Assembly: GCA_030063045.1 (NCBI GenBank) | Contig: JAQSEB010000105.1 | Span: 248,001 to 312,000, forward strand | From: Pratylenchus scribneri | Taxonomy: Eukaryota; Nematoda; Chromadorea; Rhabditida; Pratylenchidae | Length of the DNA: 64,000 nucleotides | Direction of reading: 5' to 3' | Shown here: positions 10,901 to 23,204 of the stretch, in pieces | Position numbering within the stretch: the stretch's first letter is position 1 | Layout: every line of letters starts with the position of its first letter | The notes under the pieces: model-generated | Databases searched by the model: none | Told to the model about the DNA's origin: nothing | Seen by the model: the letters and a program-made list of their open reading frames with translations, nothing else | Made by a program: the position numbers and the translations under genes

Positions 10901-13900
10901 CGGGCCCAACTAATTCGAATGTACATACGAATCCATATGAGAAACCATTTTGGATGTTGGCAACGGATTTGGTCGGTTTATTTATTCTTTCAAATTTGAA
11001 CATTTCCATTTTTGGCCTATCTTTAACAGATTTATTCATAAATCCTAATAAAATTATTAGTTTAAAGCCTATCTACTAAAAGTAATAATGTATTTCCTTA
11101 TTATTGCCCTCTTTCTCTATAGTCTATATATGGTAGAGTCATCCCTCTAATAATAGCTCCCTTTTAAGGATTTTAAGGTGAAAAAAAAAGTAAAAACTAA
11201 GAATTTGCCCACTTGGAGGGTCTCTGAAGTAGCGCCTGGTAAAATATTATAGGAAATACTTTATTAGAAGTCTGTCAAAAAATATTGTTCTTTTCATTTA
11301 AATCATGCGCCATTATTTAAATAATGGGGTCAAAATTTACATTCAATTTACTCATTTTTGACTGCAAAGAAATTCAAGGACCTAATTTTATACTCTTTCC
11401 TGTTCTCTTCAGCTTGCAGCTGCCACATCATCTGCGATGATTCCAATTCAATATCAAAAAATTGAACAAAATTTGAAGATCGCCGTCCTCAAAATGATCG
11501 AAAAAGGATTTTTCCCTGGATTTGATAGTAAGGAAATTTACGAGAAAGCCACTAAACCAAATGACAAACATCGATTCCTTTCGTTGATTTTTGGGAAAAA
11601 ATTCGAAAATTTGAAAGAAAATGAAGAATTGAAGAAAAATGATGAGGAAAAGAAACGAAAAGTGATGGAAGAATTAGTGAAAGAACGAATAAAATTGTCG
11701 ATGGAATTGGAGAAAACAACTTCGATAATGATAAATTCAATGGGAATTGGAGCAATTGTGGCATTGATGGGAGGATTTATGCCGAGTTATGTGGGCACAA
11801 AATTGGGATTTATTACTCAGAATGTGCAGGTAAAAGGAAAATTGGGGCATTTTAATTAATTAATTCAGACAATAATAAATAATTTTGTGTTCCAAACGAA
11901 TGAATCATACAGTCTTGGGATTGGATATTTGACGGCTAATTCGCTGGGAGGCGAAAATATTCAAAATATTTTTGGGACAGATTTAAGTAAAAATAAAAAA
12001 ATAGTTGAAATAATTCTGCGAAAGGCAACAATTCAATTGGAAAATGAAAATAATAAAATGATTCCAATTGATGATGCACAAATTCGACGAATTTATCATC
12101 CATTTGGCCAATTGACATTTCCTTTGGGGAAAATGATAATTTCAATTTTAAATTTGTTTGTGAAGTCAACAATGAGTGGATGGCGATTTTTGATTGGGAA
12201 AAAGAGGCCCAAGAAATTGATGGAAAATATGGAAATGGAAAATCTAGAAAAAGGTTGGATTTTAAGGGAAAATTGATTTTTTTCTAAAAACGTGGGCGAT
12301 TCTTCGGAATTGCGGTCCCGAAAATTTTAGGAAAATTTTTAATTTTTAAAAATTGTTTTAAGGGACATTTTTGGGAATCACTCCGAATTTAAATTTATGC
12401 TTTTTCTTATCTTGCCATGGCAAAGTAGTGGACCAAGGTTAATTATTTTTGGGGATCAAAACTTAATTAAAATAGGCGGAATTAAAATAAGAGGCGGAAT
12501 TATTAAAATCAGAAGAGGCGGAATTATTAAAATCAGAACAGGCGGAATTATTAAAATCAGAACAGGCGGAATTATTAAAATCAGAAGAGGCGGAATTATT
12601 AAAATCAGAAGAGGCGGAATTATTAAAATCAGAACAGGCGGAATTATTAAAATCAGAAGAGGCGGAATTATTAAAATCAGAACAGGCGGAATTATTAAAA
12701 TCAGAACAGGCGGAATTATTAAAATCAGAACAGGCGGAATTATTAAAATCAGAAGAGGCGGAATTATTAAAATCAGAACAGGCGGAATTATTAAAATCAG
12801 AACAGGCGGAATTATTAAAATCAGAACAGGCGGAATTATTAAAATCAGAACAGGCGGAATTATTAAAATCAGAAGAGGCGGAATTATTAAAATCAGAACA
12901 GGCGGAATTATTAAAATCAGAAGAGGCGGAATTATTAAAATCAGAACAGGCGGAATTATTAAAATCAGAACAGGCGGAATTATTAAAATCAGAACAGGCG
13001 GAATTATTAAAATCAGAACAGTCGGAATTATTAAAATCAGAACAGGCGGAATTATTAAAATCAGAACAGGCGGAATTATTAAAATCAGAACAGGCGGAAT
13101 TATTAAAATCAGAACAGGCGGAATTATTAAAATCAGAATAGGCGGAATTATTAAAATCAGAAGAGGCGGAATTATTAAAATCAGAACAGGCGGAATTATT
13201 AAAATCAGAAGAGGCGGAATTATTAAAATCAGAACAGGCGGAATTATTAAAATCAGAACAGGCGGAATTATTAAAATCAGAACAGGCGGAATTATTAAAA
13301 TCAGAACAGGCGGAATTATTAAAATCAGAACAGGCGGAATTATTAAAATCAGAACAGGCGGAATTATTAAAATCAGAACAGGCGGAATTATTAAAATCAG
13401 AACAGGCGGAATTATTAAAATCAGAATAGGCGGAATTATTAAAATCAGAACAGGCGGAATTATTAAAATCAGAACAGGCTGAATTATTAAAATCAGAAGA
13501 GGCGGAATTATTAAAATCAGAACAGGCGGAATTATTAAAATCAGAACAGGCGGAATTATTAAAATCAGAACAGGCGGAATTATTAAAATCAGAACAGGCG
13601 GAATTATTAAAATCAGAAGAGGCGGAATTATTAAAATCAGAACAGGCGGAATTATTAAAATCAGAAGAGGCGGAATTATTAAAATCAGAACAGGCGGAAT
13701 TATTAAAATCAGAACAGGCGGAATTATTAAAATCAGAATAGGCGGAATTATTAAAATCAGAACAGTCGGAATTATTAAAATCAGAACAGGCGGAATTATT
13801 AAAATCAGAACAGGCGGAATTATTAAAATCAGAACAGGCGGAATTATTAAAATCAGAACAGGCGGAATTATTAAAATCAGAATAGGCGGAATTATTAAAA

Positions 13901-15129
13901 TCAGAAGAGGCGGAATTATTAAAATCAGAACAGGCGGAATTATTAAAATCAGAAGAGGCGGAATTATTAAAATCAGAACAGGCGGAATTATTAAAATCAG
14001 AACAGGCGGAATTATTAAAATCAGAACAGGCGGAATTATTAAAATCAGAACAGGCGGAATTATTAAAATCAGAACAGGCGGAATTATTAAAATCAGAACA
14101 GGCGGAATTATTAAAATCAGAACAGGCGGAATTATTAAAATCAGAACAGGCGGAATTATTAAAATCAGAATAGGCGGAATTATTAAAATCAGAACAGGCG
14201 GAATTATTAAAATCAGAACAGGCTGAATTATTAAAATCAGAAGAGGCGGAATTATTAAAATCAGAACAGGCGGAATTATTAAAATCAGAACAGGCGGAAT
14301 TATTAAAATCAGAACAGGCGGAATTAAAATAAAAACTTATAAACAGTAGAAATGAACCGCAATTCCTAAGATTAGCATAATTTGTAAATTTAATTTAATT
14401 AATTAATTTAATTAAAAGGACATCAAATGATAAAAATTAGCAAAATGGATGGACGAAAAATGGTCACAGAAATTGAGTCCATTTTTGGGAGTATTTTTGA
14501 ACAAAAGAAGGATGAAGATGAAATTAGGGAAAAAGAATTGGCTAATAATAATAAAAATAAGGATGACAATGGGAAGGAAGATGAAGAAACAATTGAAGAT
14601 ATTTGTATGAAAACGATTTTGGCAAAACAGCAAATTTTATTAAAAATTGGCGAAATTATTGATTTGAAAGGATTTATAGAGAAAATTGACGAGAAAATTG
14701 ATAAAATAATTGGTAATTTATTGATATCAAATTTTAGGATGATTTAAGTGTTTAAAATTATTAGAAAATATTGGCATTCCACTTTCAACGGCCATTTCTA
14801 CAAATGAAAAAGGAGAAGAAAATGTGAAAATGATTTGCCCAAAAAATTTGCTTTTTCTTCGCTCAATTTTAATGTTGAATGAAAATTTGCAGCAAACATT
14901 AGCAAATAGTGAAAAAATTAATTACCCAAAAAATCTAGCATTGGATGAAATTGAAAAATGGTTCAATAGAAAAAAATTGGGAAGAATTTACAAAGAATAT
15001 GAGGAATTCAATTTAATTGGAAAAATTCATGTAAAATTGCTTGAGGAGAACTCATCAAAATTATTAGAAGAAAAAGACAGGCCAATTTTTGAAGTGGGCG
15101 AATCATCGAAGGCAAATGAAAAGAAATAA
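7901..15129 (+). CDS. Large Lys/Glu-rich signal-peptide and membrane protein, unknown family
   Basis: Exons 7901-8356, 8401-8770, 8843-9208, 9648-10018, 10421-10465 (start uncertain), 10504-10971, 11413-11829, 11869-12253, 14419-14712 and 14765-15129 join in frame to about 1178 residues. The start MHFFSILFFLTILPKLCLN is a clear signal peptide. Exons 1 to 4 are charged and coiled-coil-like. Exon 6 has two hydrophobic segments (MFASILFNGAIGSILNLLAW and ILAIILYCITTLLTQFG), exon 7 another (INSMGIGAIVALMGGFM). The 2165-bp intron 12254-14418 contains the minisatellite array, yet phase 1 is preserved across it, which supports a single gene. The exon 4 to 5 junction is the weak point: a longer exon from 10336 looks coding but does not match phase. 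I do not recognise the family. The secretory or membrane location is inferred. The oxygenase remnant and duplicated block lie just upstream. Confidence 0.68.
12475..14330 (+). repeat. 24-bp minisatellite array 1 (about 77 units)
   Basis: The unit is GGCGGAATTATTAAAATCAG plus AACA, repeated head to tail. Variants change one base near the unit end (AAG, AAC or AAT) and rarely GGCGG to GTCGG or GGCTG. Because 24 is divisible by three, a spurious 361-residue frame of GGIIKIRT repeats results. The array lies wholly in an intron of the large gene. Both ends carry a shortened unit, GGCGGAATTAAAAT. The pattern of variants shows a 744-bp (31-unit) higher-order duplication. Confidence 0.97.
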
Positions 15130-15407
15130 CAAAGAATCATACAAATCTGCAAAAAATTCTTCGAAATTGCATCAAATATAATATATTCTGATGATCAATT
15201 TTATTCAAATTTGCATAAATATTTATTTAAATATTATTATATTTTTAATGATAATTTTTTTTATTTTTGGAAATAATTTAAACAAAATAAAAAAAATTAT
15301 TTGGATTTGAAAAAATAATAAATTGAAAATGTAAATTGTACATGAAATGAACATTTTAAAATAATTAGATAATAATATTGCTTCAATATATTTTTTGGGA
15401 ATATTCT
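15130..15407. other. convergent gene spacer
   Basis: Very AT-rich DNA between the end of the large plus-strand gene and the end of the minus-strand membrane protein gene. Both 3' ends presumably use AATAAA-like signals here; no other feature is seen. Confidence 0.5.
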
Positions 15408-16016
15408 TCAAACTTGAACTTGTTGGGGCATTTCGCCGTCCTCATTGCAATCTTCTCCAATCAAATTTGTCGAATTTTTGTGCCCTTTTGGTCGGAAAAA
15501 TGTTTTTAATTGGCGCCATCCACGCCGAAATGCAGTGGCAAACAAAAATGCCAAAATGCCCAGCAAAATGATGCCAAGAAGTTGGGCCAAAACGAGGCCA
15601 ACTGCCAAATGGCCCTTCTTAAATTTTAAAATAATGAAAATACAGCAACATATTTTTACTTTATAATTAGTGCCCTTGTGAATAATTTTATGAGCTAATT
15701 TTTCAATTTATTTGTGGGCTTTATAAAAATATAATCGATTGATTAGATTTAAAATTATTTTCAAATTGGCCCAGCATGATTCATTGAATGGGAATAATAC
15801 GAAAGAATATTTTAACATAATTATTGCCTGAAAGAAAAGCCAAACAAAAAATGTGGCGGCAGCGGCGGTTGGCAAAATGATGAGGCAACATGTTTGGGCA
15901 TCATATGTGAAATTGAGGCAAGCACATGAACCACAATCCGTCCAACTATTACTGCCATTGTTTTGTTGGCTTCCAGAGGGAAAACTGCTCCCAATGACCA
16001 AAAATGAGGCCGACAT
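15408..16016 (-). CDS. Small two-helix membrane protein, unknown
   Basis: Two minus-strand exons, 16016-15801 and 15617-15408, join in phase 0 to 141 residues. An in-frame stop lies just before the ATG at 16016. The N-terminal part has NGS and NFT glycosylation sequons and a Cys cluster (DCGSCACLNF), then a hydrophobic stretch LPTAAAATFFVWLFFQAIIM. Exon 2 supplies a second helix, VGLVLAQLLGIILLGILAFL, followed by a basic stretch (FRRGWRQLKTFFRPKG) and an acidic tail. The pattern suggests a membrane protein with a Cys-rich lumenal or extracellular loop. No family was recognised. The exon 1 donor at 15800 is inferred from frame continuity. Confidence 0.6.
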
Positions 16017-17230
16017 TCAAATTAGATTTGGGCGGGGGAACATTTTATTGGGTAATTCCTGGTAATTGATTAAAATAATTTATTTTTCCTTGGCAATCAT
16101 CGAGAAATGTTTTGATGAGGTCATGGGAATGGGTTAAGGTGAAAAAAAACAAAATGATGGATTGGATTTTAAAAAGCATTAAATCGACTTTTTGGCTGTG
16201 GTCGCCAATTGTCGGCTTCAAAAAGGGGTGACGGGTGTTCCCCAAAGGAAAAAAATGAGTTTTGCCAAATGAAAACCCAACAAATTCATTGGAAATGAGA
16301 GAAGGTGGCATTTTATGAATGATGGCGGCCGGCAGCCATTTTATTAATGAATCCCTTTTGTGATGGTGAATGGGGAAATGGGCGAGAATATTGGTTGAAG
16401 CCGTGACGCCAGCGACTTTTTTTATTTTCTCACACCCATAAATTGGAAATTTGAGGCAGCATTGGGAAATAAATATTATTTCCCTTACATATTTTTGAAT
16501 AATGGATTAATTGATTGGAAAAATAAAAATTTAATTTTTAAATAATTTAAATTAGTTCATAAAATTGTGCCATAAATATGTGTATTTGTTTACGTACATA
16601 AAAATAAAGTGAACATATTTTAAATAAAAAATTCATACGAGAATTGGCATTCGAGGGTATATTCGGTATTCTCAATATTTTCCCAAATATGCATAAATAA
16701 TTAAATATGAAGAAATTGGCTGACATTTATACCCAACAAAATGTCCCTCACTCAGGAACCAATTTTCTTTATAGGTCCATTTTTAGTGTTCCAATGGGAA
16801 AATGGTCCCCAAAAACATTTTGGATGGTTTCGGTGTTTTTCTGCTTTGCTTTTCTCGGCAATAGACCCTCAAAAAATGGATTTTAGCGTGACATATGTTG
16901 AATGTTGATGAGTGAGTGTGCCTTTTGGGTGACCCCAATTTACCCAAATGGAAGGCTTTGCTCGGGGACAGAATTATTTGGGTGGACTTAAAAATGTGTG
17001 GGACTAATATTCGTTTTCTTATTATTGGCACTCGTTCCATTCATTTTAAAACCATACTTTTAAAAAGCAATAAGAGGAAATGGCAGACAAAATGGCGATG
17101 AATATTTGAAGAAAAGGAATATTTAATTAATACTTAAAAAATTAAAAAAAAAACATTTTTTATTTTCCCCAATTTTAATAAGAATTTGAGTAAAAATGTG
17201 AGGCATGAAAAAATGTATTAATTTAGGTAG
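16017..17230. other. intergenic, no gene recognised
   Basis: About 1.2 kb. Short frames at 16045-16311 and 16783-17040 have no recognisable domain or splice partner. The part next to 16017 should hold the promoter of the small membrane protein. Confidence 0.5.
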
Positions 17231-17643
17231 TCGGAATACCGTCCGTGGTCATCTCCACAATAGACAAAGGGCTCTGCAAATATGGGCATGTCCACAAATT
17301 CTGCAAATATAAGTTTTTGATTTCTAATAAAACAGAAACCGGTTTTAGACCATACAAACCTTATACCATTTTAAAGATCTCATCGAGACGCATCGAATGG
17401 TATACAATTGTCATGGTTTAAAAATTAAAGAGTTTTAAACCAAAAACATAAAAATATGGTTTAAACGGTTTAACTCTTTAACTTCTGGAACATTTTATAT
17501 ACCAATCGATGCGTCTCGATGAGATCTTTAAAATGATATAAGGATTGTAAGCTCTAAAACCGTTTTCTGATTTATTTAGAAGTCAAAAACTTATATTTGC
17601 AGAGCCCTTTCTATTGTGGAGATGACCTAGCACCTCGGAATAC
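17231..17643. mobile_element. Palindromic MITE with 9-bp target-site duplication, Mutator-like
   Basis: The two halves are long inverted repeats of about 170 bp. For example GGTCATCTCCACAATAG at 17248 recurs as CTATTGTGGAGATGACC near 17611, and AAAGATCTCATCGAGACGCA recurs inverted as TGCGTCTCGATGAGATCTTT. The direct repeat TCGGAATAC flanks both ends (17231-17239 and 17635-17643). A 9-bp duplication with long terminal inverted repeats is characteristic of Mutator-type elements. The interior has no gene. Confidence 0.85.
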
Positions 17644-18643
17644 TTCAAATAAACAACCCAAAATTGGAATAAAAATAGGGCGGTATTGTGGGAATGGATG
17701 GGAATGTAATTATCGAAGAAAGGGAGAAATGGGGGTTATATTATTCGGTGGGTCGATGGCCAATGGTGGAGAGGAAATGGATGTGGATGGATGGATTGGG
17801 GGATTATTAGCCATATTTTAGGCCCATTTTATGTTCTATTCCAAGGAATCATTAATAAAGGTGGAGAGGAAATGAAGGAATGAATGCCAATGCCAAATCC
17901 ATTTGCGCAAATCCGCCCAGCCCTGGCCATCAATTATCCGTGGAATTTATTTGAAAATGAATGGAAAGGGAAGGGAATGGATGAATTTTAGATGGAAAAT
18001 TTTGGCACATTTTAAAACCATTTTAAAATACAGTTTTTACAAAAAAATGTACTGCTTATTAAAATGGAATGAATCAAAATGGAAAAAAAATCCATTTTTC
18101 TAATAATTTCGAACTATTTTAGGAATTAATTAAAATTTAAATTACATCATTTTTACCCTTTTAAATTGGATATTTTAAATGTGGCGGATTTTTTGTGGTA
18201 GGCCGAAAATTATAAAATAGTTTTCAATTCAAATTAAATAAATCATATTCAAAATCCAAATATTTATTTTCCCTCGGACAGCTGTCAATTTTTATAATTT
18301 CATTGCCAAACCCATTCAAGTTTCAACCAAAACAAAAAATAAATTGAAATTAGTCTGTCTTTTTATTATTGAAATGAAAATAAAAGCAGCCAAAAATATA
18401 TAATAAATGATGGTGGCCAAATTGCATGGATAAAATAAATAAATATGTAAATATGTAAGAAGAGGGTCTAAATGAATTGTTTAAGTCTCTAGGGGGAGAC
18501 AATTTTTGGTGGAACAAATAAATTGGTAAAAAAAATTATTTATAATGAATGAATGAATGGTCAATCAAAAATGGGTAAATTAATTTCTCATCATCCCAAA
18601 ATTACATTCATCAATTTCAATTTATTTTCATTCATTTTGCCAA
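17644..18643. other. intergenic, no gene recognised
   Basis: About 1 kb of AT-rich sequence between the MITE and the end of the minus-strand coiled-coil gene. No supported gene, RNA or repeat was found. Confidence 0.5.
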
Positions 18644-21600
18644 TTAAATTCCATATCGTTGTTTGCATTTTTCGCACTCTGCCGAATACCAATGTTCGCA
18701 TCGGCTGGTGCCCTCATTTTGCTCCAAATCAATGCTGTTTTTCTGCTGCTGTTCTTTCAATTGGCCCCATCTCTTTGTTGTCAATCGTTGTTTTGTCGGC
18801 GATGCCCCAATTGTACGGCCCCTTTGCCGAAGGGAATATCCAGCAGGTGTCCCAATTTTCATCAATGCTTCGTCACCAACAGTTTTGTGCTTAAATATTG
18901 AGAATATTAGTTAATTTCGAATTAATTAATATTTAACTTTTAAATTAATTTTAAATTAATTATTAATTAAATTATTAAAATATTTTAAATCATTTTGTTG
19001 AATTCTTATTCTTACCAATTTTGTTGGTTTTTTCGATGGTGGCAAATTGGAGGATGTTGAAGGAAGGCAATCCGAAATGAAATTGTCAATTTGTTGGCCG
19101 GGATTTGCTGCAAAAAATGAAAGGGGAAATAAAATTGTCAATGTCATCAATGCCCAGGGTCCTTTTCTCTCTATCCTACTGTACCCCCCCCCCCACTTTT
19201 TGCACTTGTCACTCATCAATCAAATTTTCCCCCCTTTTATCCTTTTTCATCAATATTTTCACTTTCGCGAGGTACTGTATCAAATTTTTCCCACCCAACA
19301 GATAAAGAATAATAATATAAAGTTGATTCGCTTCTAGTCCCCTATCCCATTCATCTGTGGTCATTGTGGGCTTATTAGGCCTCTGACAAAAGCCCCCCAA
19401 ATAACTTAGCCCTAGATTAGGACTAATCAAAATATTAAAAGGCGACTACCAATCTTTTGTGCAGCCATTCGCTTCTTCTTGGCTCCCGGCGGGGAATAGT
19501 CCGAATCCGATTCATTGTTGCATTGTTGTTGTTGCGGTGATTGCTGCTTTTTGCCTCGACCAATTCCTCCTCCAATCTTTTTCACTTGCTGTGAATAATT
19601 TAATAATTTAATTATTCCAAAATCAACAAAATGTTTTACCCTTTTTGTTTTGGCGTCGGAGTTTTATCCATTGCCTGAATTATTTCATCAAATGTGGACT
19701 TTGGTGGTTGGTCAATTTCCTTTTTGATGCGCAAAATTAATTCCTAAATTTAATTTCAATTAATTTGTTTATTTTCCCCTTTCTCCAATTTCTACCTTCT
19801 TTTTGTTTTCCTCCATTTCGGCCTCCATTTTGTCCAATTGTTTTTGTTTTTCTTTGTTCTCTTTATCTGCCGTTCGCACCAAAGATTCCAATTTGGCCAC
19901 ATCACTCTGCATATTTTATTTTAATTAATTAATTTTTGTATTCAATTTTCCCACCTGCAATTTCCCAATTTCTTTGTTTGCTTCGGCCAATTTCAATTTG
20001 TATTTTTTGGCATTTGCCAAAGCTTTCGCTTCTTTGTCTCCCCATTCCTCCTTCTCCAATTTCATTTTGGCAATTTCTTTCTGCAATTTTTGAGGGAAAT
20101 TTTAATTTTTAATGAATTTTTTGTTGGAAATTGAGCAGATTTTCAACTTAATTCATCAACATTTTTTATTTTTTCCTCAATTCAACCCAATTTCAGCCCA
20201 ACCCTAATTCTAAACCCACTTTAAGCCGATCTTGTTCATTCTCTGCCATCATCAGAATTTGCCAATTTTCTGCAAAAGTGTGACAAATTAATTTGGATAC
20301 ATTTTTGCTTCATTTCTACCTTCTTCTTCCAACTTCCATTTTTCTTCCCTCTCCGCAATTTCCTTTTTCTTCTCCTCAATTTCATTTCTCAATTTTTGGA
20401 CTCTTTCATCATTTTGTCCCAATGCCATTTTGTATGCATCCAATGTACTGTTCATCGCAATTTTGTGCTTTTCCATCATTTTTTCCATTTCCTATAAATT
20501 ATTCAAGATTTTTAATATATAATTTAATATGTTAATTCCACAATCATGCAAAATAAAATATAAATTTTTGATTTTTAAATTTAATATAGATATAATAAAT
20601 GTTTAGAATAAATAATTTTAAAAAATGTTTGTACAAAAACAAAATGTTTTGAAAAAGAAAAAAACATAAAATGTTTGGAAAGCCATAAAATAACTTAGAT
20701 AAAAAAATATTATTTAATTTTTAATCCAATTTTATATTTATTTCAAATTAAAATCAAAAATTTTATTTGCTGGCATTTGAATGCCTTTTTTGTGAAATTG
20801 CCCTCGAAATTTGATTTTATATTTTAGATAATATTTTCTACCTCATTTTTGATGGCCAATTCTTCGTCTTTTTCGGCAATTTTCCCATCTTTGTCCGCCA
20901 ATTCCAAATTCAATTGTTCACATCGATCCGCTTGTTTCTTCAATTTTTCCTTTTCAATCCAAATTTCTTCCAATAATTTTTTCTTTGTTGAATCCATGTC
21001 CTGCAAATCTCGCAACAGTCGATTTCGTGATGCTTTTGAGTCGTCCAAATCTTTGGAAAGTTGCTAAAAAATAGTTCAAAAAATTAGTTTAATATTTTCG
21101 TAATTTACCCGATTCAGGCCCCTCAATCTGGTAATTTCCTTATCTTTGGATTCCAGCGCCGTATTTTTTGACAAAAGTTGAAATTCCATTTGATTGATCC
21201 GAGAATCCACCTCGATTCGGCACTAAAAATAATTTTGAAAATTAACAAAAAAAAGCAAGACAAAATTTATAATTTACCTGCGCAATTGCAAATTCCTTTT
21301 CCTCCGTGAATCTCTGCTCCCTTGCTTTCATCCTTTCTTCCCAATTTTCCAATGATTCTTTCCTTTTGGCCATTTCTTTGTTTCCATTTTGTGCACTTTA
21401 AATATTGACAATTAATATTTTTATTATTTTCCCCCAGGCTTACTCCATTAATTTTCGCAATTCCTCCGTTGCCTTTTCCATTTCAGCTTCCATTTTTTTG
21501 ACCAATTTATTTTTGATGCCCAATTCATTCTTCAAATTCTCCAATTCATCTGCCTAAAATGCAAATAAATCAAAATAAATTAATTAAATAATTATTTTTT

Positions 21601-22394
21601 GCCCACCAATGGATCAAGCTCCGGACTTGGCAATGTCAATGGACGTTCCACCACCAATTCGATTGGATCCGTTTCCGTTGATTGGTCCACTTTTTGGCCT
21701 TTTTCCATTTCAATTTTAGCCAACAATTCATCCAATTCCGCTGTCTTCTTTTCCAACTGAAAATTCATTTTTGAATGAAAATTATGTTTTTTGGCCTACC
21801 TTTATATTCGTTTCCCTTTCTTCATTTTCGGTTGTTTCCATTTTTTCCCACAATTCCTTGATTTGTCCCTCCAAATCATTCTTTTGCCCTTCCAAATCAT
21901 TGGTCTTTCTTTAAATTGTGTGAATTAATGTGCAAATCAGCCAAAATTCCCCTTCCTTACTTTGTTAATTCTTTGATGAATTCATTTTGAGTGTTCAGAA
22001 GACGGCGCATTTCTTGGCTTGACCAATTTTCATTTTGATGATTTGTCGATTCAAATTTGGTTGGCTGACTGTGAATTTGATGATTTTGCTGCTGGCCATT
22101 ATACAATTGATGTTGCCAAACTGGAATTGGCGGTGGAGGATGCATCATGAAATATCGCACCGGTGCATATTGGCCATATTGGCCACAGCCGTGTTGGAAT
22201 TGCTGTTGAGGGTGCATTGATGGCCAATGCCAATTCGTTTGTTTTTGCGGATGTTGAATTTGTGGTGTTTGTGGCGGTGTCAATAATGTCGTTGATTGTG
22301 GTGGCCATTTTGGAGGATTCTTCTTTTCATTGTTATTATTTGGTGGATTTGGATTTGGGTCGGCAGCAGGCGGATTGGAAGAAGAATTATTCAT
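18644..22394 (-). CDS. Long coiled-coil protein with Pro/Gln/Asn-rich N terminus, unknown
   Basis: About sixteen minus-strand exons can be chained. The first (22394-21961) starts MNNSSSNPPAADPNPNPP and is Pro, Asn, Gln and His-rich. The next exons encode continuous heptad-like Lys/Glu/Leu sequence, for example LSKDLDDSKASRNRLLRDLQ, KKKLLEEIWIEKEKLKKQAD and MEKMMEKHKIAMNSTLDAYK. Near the C terminus is a basic Ser-Pro region (DSDYSPPGAKKKRMAAQK) resembling a nuclear localisation signal. The protein ends in a short Cys/His segment, SRCEHWYSAECEKCKQRYGI. Most introns are 40 to 60 bp; larger ones are at about 20500-20840 and at 19093-19440, the latter containing a dispersed repeat. The total is roughly 750 residues. 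The role is likely structural or scaffolding, possibly nuclear; no family is assigned. Confidence 0.72.
19150..19435 (+). repeat. Dispersed ~300-bp element, copy 2
   Basis: Lies in an intron of the minus-strand coiled-coil gene, antisense to it. It shows the family blocks GTACCCCCC with CACTTTTTGC, CATCAATCAAATTTTCCCC, CGCGAGGTACTGT, CCCATTCATCTG, TAGGCCTCTG and ATTAGGACTAAT in the same order as the other copies. It is non-coding. Confidence 0.78.
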
Positions 22395-22599
22395 TTCTTT
22401 AAATTAATCTTCCTAAAATTATACATTTTTAATCATGGAAATGAAGGCTTTGTTCAGCGAAAAGGACAAATATAAGCAACCAAAAAGGACCATTATCTTC
22501 GAAATATTTCCAATTTATAGAGATTAAACCAAAAAAAAACCAGATGTTTTCTAATTCAGCGTGTTTAAATACTCTAAAAGCATTTTCAAAACATAAATT

Positions 22600-22660
22600 G
22601 TTTACGTGTTTCGCTTAAAAGTTCGTTCAAAACATTTCGAACAAACAAACAATGCTTTCC
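22600..22660 (-). promoter_or_regulatory. Upstream repeat shared with the zinc-finger gene
   Basis: Read on the minus strand, this stretch has GTTTGTTCGAAATGTTTT then TTTTAAGCGAAACACGTAAA and AATTTATGTTTTGAAAA. The same ordered words occur at 62053-62125 on the plus strand. In both places it lies about 200 to 310 bp upstream of a start codon and in the same orientation relative to the gene. It could be a promoter element or a relic of one transposon family. Confidence 0.4.
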
Positions 22661-23204
22661 CAGTTTAACATTTATAAAATGGATATTTTGAAATTGGTTT
22701 TGGTTGGGGATTTTTCCATCATGCTGAATTCGAAAATGTCATTGTTTTTGGTTTATCCCCGTACAATGAAATATTTCGATATAATTGTCCCTTTTAATAC
22801 TGTTTTTTTAAATAATATATAATAGGAAATTGGATGGATAAATATGAATGAATGGATAAAATTATTTTACCAAAAATGTATGGTGTGTTTTAGACCTTAT
22901 ATGGGCTTAAATAAACATTTGTGATGCTCGCAAAAATAGAATTATGGCCAAAAGGGGAAAAGAGAAGGAAGAAAGCCATGAGGGAAAACGGGGAAGCACG
23001 TAAACGAAAATAAAATTATGGCCAAAAAGTGGAAAAGAGAAGAAAATAAGGGGATAGGAATGGAAGGCGCATAATCTATGACCACTATATTATAATTTTC
23101 TACCGAAAATGTGTTCTGTGGGTGGCCAATCCTCCTTGAGGCATACTTCACCTTCACTTCAAGCAGGAAGCCACAATTCGTATTAGGTTTTTCTAATCGC
23201 AGCA

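Noticed and set aside
10380..11039. 219-codon minus-strand frame opposite exon 6 of the large gene
   Set aside because: It overlaps coding sequence on the other strand and gives no recognisable protein; exon 6 on the plus strand has helices and in-frame splice partners.
12397..13482. 361-codon open frame of GGIIKIRT repeats on the plus strand
   Set aside because: It is the minisatellite translated. The 24-bp unit is divisible by three, so any frame stays open. It lies inside an intron of the large gene with no start context or non-repeat coding sequence.
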